Shown here piece by piece: positions 59,401-64,000 of a DNA stretch of 64,000 nucleotides. The notes beneath the pieces are model-generated. The model was given only the letters and a program-made list of their open reading frames with translations. It ran no database searches and was not told the origin of the DNA. Made by a program: the position numbers and the translations under genes. Position 1 is the stretch's first letter. Every line of letters begins with the position of its first letter. Source of the stretch: Ypsolopha sequella (taxonomy: Eukaryota; Arthropoda; Insecta; Lepidoptera; Ypsolophidae); NCBI GenBank assembly GCA_934047225.1, contig OW203986.1, positions 11,907,221-11,971,220 of the forward strand, in the 5' to 3' direction.

Positions 59401-62400
59401 CGATTATCACAGATATGGTAAATAAATCGATCGTCGATCGACATGTTCCGGATGCTTGGAAAATAGCACGAGTGAAACCTTTACCAAAAAGCTCTACTGT
59501 TGAGGACTTCAAAGATTAGCTGGTTAGCAATTTGAAGCACTGCAGAGTCCATTTATATGCAGACGACACACAGCTGTATCAGTCTTTTCACCATCAAAAA
59601 ACTGACGAAGCGGTGCAAAAGATAAACGAGGATCTTGATGTCATTGTCAAGTGGACCAAGAGAAACGCTCTTTTACTGAACCCAACAAAATCAAAGTTCA
59701 TGGTTTTGGGTACGAAACGCCAGTGCGAACAAATCGTAGAAAAGATGCCTGATATCCAAGTCGATAACACAAGCATAGAGCGAGCATTAACTGCCAGGAA
59801 TCTGGGTCTGTTATTAGACAGCGAACTACGGTTTCAAGAGCACATAAACTTGAAAATAAGAACTGCCTTTTTTCGACTCAAAGTTCTGTATGAAATTCGA
59901 GAATTTCTAAAAGAGGAGGTTAGGGTTATACTGGTCGAATCACTGATTCTTTCTGTGTTTAACTACTGTGATACAGTATATGGCCCAAGACTATTTGGCA
60001 AAACTAGTCGTGCGATTCAAAGAGTACAGAATGCGTGTGCGAGGTTTTGCTACGGAATAAAAAGACGGTCACATATTACCCCCTTTCTAAACGAAAGAAA
60101 AATGCTCAAAATGGAGGGACGTAGAGAGCTCCATCTTGCGGTCATGGTGCATAAAATAGTTCATATCCGTCGTCCAGAATATCTATTTAGTAAGTTTAAA
60201 TGGCTTGGTGATGAACACGGCAAACATACAAGAAGTAAAGTAAAAAAAAAATGAACATCCCCGCACACAAAACTGCGAACTTCAGAGCAGGATTCAGGTT
60301 TGCGGCTTCGAAGATCTGGAACGACCTTCCCCCACCACTGCAGGAAAATGTATCCTATTTTACTCTAAAATACAAAATAAAAAATATGTTACTGGAAAAA
60401 CAACTAATATCTGCAAAATTCTGTTATAAAATAAAAGCAAAAAAAAAAAAAGAACCAGATCGCTAGCTCTTCAGCTAGCAGACCATTTTCCTGATTCTGG
60501 GGTTCGCTTGTGATTTAATAATATTTATATATATTTATTTACTTAGTTTAGTTCAGTCCTATACCTACAAAAAGAAAATATTTTTATAATAGTTTATACA
60601 CATATATAATCATTGAACGTAAATAAGATACCAGTTACACCTCTATATACACAACACTCTTTTTAACTCTCGTATTTTTTTTTTTTTTTTTAACGCACTT
60701 AGCATGTTTAATATTAAGTATTTTTTTTTCCTAATTTTATGATTTATGCGCCTTCTGCAATTTATTGAATAGAAATTTGTATATTTTTTGTCCTGGGTGT
60801 ACGTTGAAAAACAGCGCTGTTAGTTTTTTAATCTAGCAGCACAGCTGAGCGTGCCACCTGTTGCCAAAAAGAACAAAGAATATTTAATCGACATTATATT
60901 TCTTTTAAGTTTGTTTATTTTAAATTTAGTTCGTAAGTTTGTCTTTTAATTATTTATATGTCTTCATTGTAACACTTATATTTTTTTTTTTGGCAATAAA
61001 TCTGTTTTCTTTCTTTCTTTCTTTCTTTCTTTCTTTATATTGGTTTTTATGTTGTTATATCGTAGAAAATACGCCGACTTCTAGATAACATAATGTTTCA
61101 GGAAGAATCTAAAACGAGTCTAAAAATAACTTACAGTTATATGGCTCTGTATGAAGCTGTGAAAGAAGCTCTATGGTTAAAGTCATTACTAAACAGTATT
61201 TATCTTGAAGTGCCGAATACTATACCAATTTATGAGGATAATAAAGGATGTATAAGCATTGCGAACATCCCGACAAGTCATAAAAGGCACATAGATATTA
61301 AGAATCATTTTTCTAGAGAGTAGGTAGAGAAAAATGTGATTAAAATGCTTTATGTTTCTGAACTGTTTCTTTATGTTATGAACAGGTAATCAGCTGGCCT
61401 ATATCCTGACGAAATTGTTACCTGCGGTGCGTTTCTCCGTAATGAATGAGAGAGAAGCTCGCGGTGACGTTGTAAATATGGAGCAACATAGATTAATAGT
61501 AAAGATAATGGATAAATTAAATTCTAGATTGGTCTGATTAGGTGTTCTGGGTTTCCCTAATCCTGTGCAACAAATGTTGGACCATAATAATTGTTTCCAG
61601 ATAAAGGAAGGTGTGTGTTATAAATTTTGTATAAGGTGTACTTTTAGAATTCTAATGAAAAGGGATTTATTTTTGAGGGGGCGTGTTGGAATGTACAAAA
61701 ACAAATCAATATCATTTCAACACTATATTCTGTCTCTGTCTTACTTGTTAATATTTGTTTTTATGAACGAGAACTGTTAAAACACTTGACGAAAGTCCTT
61801 TGAATAGTTTTGCTTATTACTGCCTGCGCCTTCAGCGAGCATATTACGTGACACTCCTTTCCTGATGAAATAACTATGAATAAATAGTATATTATTTGGA
61901 TCGTTAAACTCTGCATTTTACTGGAATACCTATATCCTAACATATTTGAGAACCTCCTCCTTTTTTGGAGTCGGTTAAAAAAAGATTAAGTTGTTGTGTG
62001 TTTTTTTTGTTAAAAGTTTATTTTATTATGAACGTAGACGCTAAGCTTCCTTTCTTATGGTTATTAGGGCGGGAAGGTGATGAGGACAAACTCGATATGT
62101 AGATCGAGTAAAAGCTACGCAAATCTTAAAATAATAAATACAATATTATAAAAGCACTATCTTGCTATCATTAATTAATGTGTATAATTTAACAAAAACC
62201 ACTATATACAATGTGGAACAGAAAGTTGTAACCATATTTAAAGAGCTTATTTAGTCAATGATATAGAACAACTTTTACTACGGAGCGAACCCTGAAATCT
62301 CAAAAAAGTCTACCCTTCCATACATTTCGGCCGAACGCCATTGCATTTTTCTATGAAACAGTTATCTTATTTGTTTTGAGATACAGGGTTTGTTCCATAG

Positions 62401-63764
62401 TAAAAGTTGTTCTATATCATTGACTGAACAAGCTCTTCAAATATGGTTACACCTTTCTGTTACACGTTATATATAATTTTTTTATTACGCAGGTACTTAT
62501 GTCTGGGATAAAATACATTAGAAAAGGTTTTTTGTACGATTTCATCAAACCTTGGCTGCGAGACGGTCTTCTTCTAAGTGACGGTAAAAATAAACTCCAG
62601 ACGCTTGGCGAATGCTTTTTTGTATCCCTTTCTTTATCGCTAAAGCTTTTTACCGCATTTCATGGTACGGGGTGGATGAGACGCGCGCGAGTGACGGGCG
62701 TGCCGCGTGGCGGCGATGTTGTGTGACGTTGTAAGCGTTAAGTGTCGTGTGAATGAGTGTTATGGTTAAAGTGTTTAGTTGACATACAAACATTCATATA
62801 ATGTTTATATTTTCATTCAAAGAATTTTCAGGTTCAAAATGGCATCACCGCAGGAAAATCCTAACGCCGACATTTCATTTTAATATTTTAAGTAATTTCC
62901 ACACGATACTTAAAGAAAACAGTTGCAAACTTGTGGAAAACTTGAAAGCTGAACTGGACAAACCAAGGACCGATATTTCCTCATTTGCATCGGAGTTCAG
63001 CCTGCATAGTATATGTGGTAAGTAATTCTTGTCCTCAACTACACGTACAGTACGTACCTACACGTACCCCTTAGATTAGAGTTAATAAACACATACCTAC
63101 TTTACTTATAAACTTTTAAACCATTTCTTATAATATATCTTTTCTCTTTGGCTGTACAGATACGCCATAGATTTTGTGGTAACTGTTATTGGATTCTCGA
63201 ATTTTATCTTAAGACCTATGTCATTCATGACTCAATACGTGTGTATTGGGGGTGGGACTAGTTTTCATACATGTTTGCCCCTTGTTCTTTAATGGTTGAA
63301 TTCTTACAGAAACAGCAATGGGTACAAAGTTAGATGAAGACAGCACTGAAATGGGAAGGAAGTACAAAAGTGCGATTTTAAAAATGGGGGAATATGTAAT
63401 TTATCGGGGACAAAGAATATGGCTCTATTCAAATCTTATTTTTCCTTTCACGCCAACTGGTAAAAAGCAACAAAAAATATTAGATTTGATGAGTACTTTT
63501 AGAAATAATGTAGTAGAGAAAAGACGAAATTTGAACGAACGTAATAAACTTTTCGACGATAAATCTAAAGATGATATTGATGCAATCTCAGGACAGAAAA
63601 AGCTTGCAATGCTGGATCTCTTGATACAGCTAGAAAGAGAAGGGAAAATCGATACCACAGGAATTGGAGAAGAAGTAGATACGTTTATGTTTGAGGGCCA
63701 TGATACTACAGCATCAGCCCTTCAAATGATTTTCATGTTGTTGGCTAATAATGAAAAGGAACAG
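47247..63764 (+). CDS. CYP4-clan cytochrome P450, gene C, exons 1-5 (3' part outside window)
   Basis: Exons: 47247-47394, 47472-47581, 62493-62583, 62832-63017, 63310-63764. The first four are identical in length to those of gene B; the fifth is nine bases shorter. Visible: membrane anchor WILLLVAAVLVGLLCIDRG, hinge IPGPSGIPF, SKWHHRRKILTPTFHFN (W-x3-R) and I-helix EGHDTTASAL at residues 307-316. Every exon is open and splices in phase, so the gene is probably functional. ExxR and heme exons should lie beyond 64000. Intron 2 is about 14.9 kb against 0.88 kb in gene B because of nested transposons, which may slow or alter splicing. The promoter lies in the right arm of a palindrome. Confidence 0.88.
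47582..48361. other. Start of intron 2 of gene C
   Basis: Mostly unremarkable AT-rich intron. 48001-48056 is a 24 bp tandem repeat (AAATATTAAATAAAAATAAA) in nearly three copies. Confidence 0.5.
48362..48844 (+). mobile_element. 5' end of a P-superfamily element, split by a SINE-like insert
   Basis: Begins with the same TIR as the MITE at 45501 (CTTCGACCAAAATAAAATGA) and resumes at 48642 (GCGTGCGGATTTTTGAGG...), matching the MITE interior. 48388-48641 is an insertion flanked by CATAG, ending in (TTTTCA)n, like a SINE or LINE 3' end. The matching right TIR was not found downstream. Confidence 0.6.
48768..48844 (+). pseudogene. First exon of a THAP-domain transposase
   Basis: MPSCAFPKCKNTTKKQNKSS then GITFH, followed by GC|GTAAGT. 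C4 and C9 with the F-H before the junction fit the start of a THAP finger, whose next exon should begin with F-P. No such exon was seen in the following 600 bases, so it is probably an orphan exon of a truncated P-like element. It has the same length (77 bases) and phase as exon 1 of the THAP gene at 44858-44934. Confidence 0.6.
49499..49710. mobile_element. Fold-back MITE, family 1, truncated copy
   Basis: Matches 466-690 from ACAAGGTGACTTTTTGATCA to CCATGATACTGA. The right end is lost where a Jockey tail (TTCAAAATTCAAAATTC) begins. A small hairpin with GTACCAAATCG arms precedes it (49318-49376). Confidence 0.8.
49712..51335 (-). pseudogene. Jockey-type LINE, 3' portion (RT and 3' UTR)
   Basis: On the - strand: FTEENITKLPNYFWKFIKSK, then SIDITKGAGNDNIHPLLIVK, ALITPVFKGGDKSSVTQYRP, QQHGIVTGRSVETNLLTF, and DAVYTDFSKAFDKINHKTL (RT motif A). 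After this the frame decays, and motifs B and C are missing or deleted. 49712-50480 is the 3' UTR shared with 10550-11132. The 5' part of the same element continues at 54897; the two were separated by the insertion of the RLE element. Confidence 0.85.
51960..52777 (+). pseudogene. RLE retroelement N-terminal region: zinc finger and linker, frameshifted
   Basis: From the ATG at 51960: a finger CPHCPHTNLFKSTRGLKIYI-GRKH, where the first expected histidine is a tyrosine; then a basic linker (KRIPRGARNTVAAS). Near 52500 the sense frame shifts to GEGDIRGAAQLLFSTDVIAT and continues to GSAGGLDGLSPQHLKDLV, followed by a TAG at 52775-52777. N-terminal C2H2 fingers of this type occur in R2-like elements and bind nucleic acid. 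The frame change and stop inactivate this copy. Confidence 0.75.
52816..53745 (+). pseudogene. RLE retroelement reverse transcriptase core
   Basis: Open for 309 codons. LRKKDGGIRPIAVGNTIHRI (fingers), LKVDVRNAFNSINRG (motif A, catalytic Asp), VGCQQGDPLGPAIFSLAI (motif B), VWYLDDGTIGG (motif C, Asp-Asp) and LSLNFSKCELYIN (motif D). It ends with SPHMALFIIRYCLFVPKFT and a stop caused by a frame change. All three RT aspartates are present. The RPIAVG and QQGDPLGP signatures differ from the Jockey and CR1 elements nearby and resemble Hero/NeSL-like elements, which is inference from motif style. Confidence 0.85.
53746..54835 (+). pseudogene. RLE retroelement C-terminal region: zinc knuckle and restriction-like endonuclease
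   Basis: Starts after the frame change with LLKSENLTNSLDELIKDTLS, ATLPVRMG then VALPAFLSS. Compared with the copy at 3244-4560, GLGIRKISS is deleted in frame. Zinc knuckle CRCGESVDPLGHHGLSC fits C-x1-C-x8-H-x4-C. [26 protein letters not shown] supplies the P-D...D of a PD-(D/E)xK type endonuclease. It ends RISLAIQRGNAACLLG and a stop at 54833-54835. This module would nick the target during target-primed reverse transcription. Confidence 0.82.
54897..55600 (-). pseudogene. Jockey-type LINE, 5' portion (APE endonuclease part)
   Basis: On the - strand, from 55600 downward: KLHIACVYFPHNFHHQ, FLLIGDFNVSHASWTPV (catalytic GDxN), then FISFSSLNQFNHCRNVNNRI and WTVLNKMTVNDCSDYFYKIL, with frame changes, up to KLEKVNYTTYI. 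The reading frame resumes at 51335 with QFTEEN, so this and 49712-51335 are one element cut by the RLE insertion. ORF1 and the extreme N-terminus are absent. Confidence 0.8.
58573..61108. mobile_element. AACCGACTTC fold-back element inside copia, split by a LINE
   Basis: 58573-58732 (AGTAACCGACTTCAATAGTA to GAAGTCGGCGTTCTTA) equals the left arm at 5415-5580. 61037-61108 (TATTGGTTTTTATGTTGTTA to TTTCAGGAAGAA) equals 5574-5640. The rest of the right arm is missing, so the element is incomplete. Confidence 0.8.
58733..61036 (+). pseudogene. LINE with internal deletion of RT motifs A and B (CR1/L2-like)
   Basis: 58758-59105 (FMSSIFDEHAPLRKIKIKEN, WLTSTIKEIMALRDKAL), 59130-59519 (NASGYEAISVKMIKM, PDAWKIARVKPLPKSSTVED), then directly HLYADDTQLYQSFHHQK (motif C), LNPTKSKFMVLGTKRQCEQI, FNYCDTVYGPRL and RAGFRFAASKIWNDLPPPLQ. 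The region from DFKD to YADDTQLY, normally about 200 residues with motifs A and B, is deleted. The 3' UTR ends in AATAAATCTGTTTTC and a (TTTC)n microsatellite (about 61006-61036), a LINE-type tail. Inserted in the fold-back element. Confidence 0.85.
61684..61942 (+). repeat. copia 3' LTR
   Basis: Begins TGTTGGAATG after a purine tract (TTTTGAGGGGGCG) and ends CCTATATCCTAACA: TG...CA ends with a short inverted TGTT(A)GGA pair. 259 bases. No 5' LTR partner was found upstream of 55640. Confidence 0.8.
61946..62035. repeat. Fragment of the AACCGACTTC element
   Basis: GAGAACCTCCTCCTTTTTTG, GAGTCGGTTAAAAAA and GTTAAAAGTTTATTTTATT correspond to the end blocks at 6375-6406 and 5748-5765. It lies directly after the copia LTR. 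Confidence 0.55.
62211..62466. mobile_element. Fold-back MITE just upstream of gene C exon 3
   Basis: GTGGAACAGAAAGTTGTAAC, AAGAGCTTATTTAGTCAATG and TAGAACAACTTTTACTACGG in the left arm are mirrored in the right arm, which ends ATGGTTACACCTTTCTGTTA. It ends about 25 bases before the AG acceptor. Gene B has no counterpart in the same intron. Confidence 0.75.
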
Positions 63765-64000
63765 GTAATTAAACGAAGACCACCCTGACTCATGACAAAA
63801 ACATCCACTTCAAGCATTATATCACTATAGTAACTGTATCCTTCAGTCCTCTAAGGTTGATTCAAGGCATAATAAAGCCAAAAAAATTAATTGCCAACTC
63901 ATACCAAACTTTCTCAGCGGTGACAACCGCGTGCTACTACTAAACGTAATGCTAAGACAATGCGTGCATACGTTGGCCGCGTTGCATGTCAGTCAGCTGC
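63765..64000. other. Start of intron 5 of gene C to window end
   Basis: GT donor at 63765. No element recognised in the remaining 236 bases. Confidence 0.5.

Larger units (their letters stand above)
55640..61942 (+). mobile_element. Ty1/copia LTR retrotransposon, decayed, 5' LTR absent, interrupted
   Basis: gag about 55690-56133 (FDDIITKLTAAGAKLEESDK, FVKTRLLDHEIKLLSEGRD; one TAG), a degenerate zinc knuckle (CYNRGKVGPLKKNC, 56180), LQDVLYCAEIPYSLLSVTKI, ELWHQRLGHVGKSKFVEI pre-integrase, integrase HTDVCGPI ... YCDNGGEY ... IPDLNGIAERMIRTI, and RT with VHNMDVKTTL, SLYGLKQSARCWFQTFEQA, YVLLYVDDLIIATAD. RT is cut at about 58572 and RNase H resumes at 61109 (MALYEAVKEALWLKSLL, EDNKGCISIA, SHKRHIDIKNHF). 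Several in-frame stops make it dead. It lies inside intron 2 of P450 gene C. Confidence 0.88.

Overview
This window looks like nuclear DNA of a moth or butterfly (Lepidoptera). It is AT-rich, carries intron-split genes with clean GT/AG junctions, and is packed with transposon families typical of that order. It contains part of a tandem array of CYP4-clan cytochrome P450 genes (CYP340-like; inferred from motifs, not from a search), all on the + strand. Gene A contributes only its last two exons (283-459, 2546-2718). Gene B is complete, with eight exons from 22650 to 30256 that join without a frame break into 502 residues. Gene C starts at 47247 and runs off the right edge after its fifth exon (47247-63764). 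Exon lengths and phases match between B and C, so they are recent tandem duplicates. All three keep the diagnostic P450 residues that lie inside the window.

Most of the rest is mobile DNA. 1-22.6 kb holds the end of gene A, a 5'-truncated RLE-type retroelement (3244-4560, -), a degenerate ~125 bp tandem array, several fold-back elements, two APE-type LINEs (7990-9462 + and 13174-17465 -), a Jockey 3' end and tRNA-like SINE pieces. The - strand LINE is almost intact, with one in-frame stop, and is nested inside another repeat. 22.6-30.3 kb is gene B, whose introns hold a decayed LINE, an RLE-element fragment touching a splice donor, a large fold-back element and a Harbinger-like MITE. 30.3-47 kb holds a decayed LINE, an intact Transib (RAG1-relative) transposase gene with a short spliced first exon, a hAT MITE with 8 bp target duplications, a SINE, a - strand LINE, a small THAP-domain gene with one nonsense codon, and a P-superfamily MITE carrying a THAP start.

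47-64 kb is gene C. Its second intron has grown to about 15 kb by nesting. A Jockey element (-) was invaded by an RLE-type retroelement (51336-54896, +) that has 11 bp target duplications and, unusually, short terminal inverted repeats. Beyond it lies a copia element, broken by a fold-back element that is itself split by an internally deleted LINE. The promoter and first exon of gene C also exist as an inverted copy, making an ~810 bp palindrome (46656-47465).

The host genes probably act in microsomal oxidation of hydrophobic or foreign compounds. The most unusual items are the TIR-bearing RLE retroelement, the intact Transib gene, the THAP/P-element pieces and the palindromic promoter of gene C.
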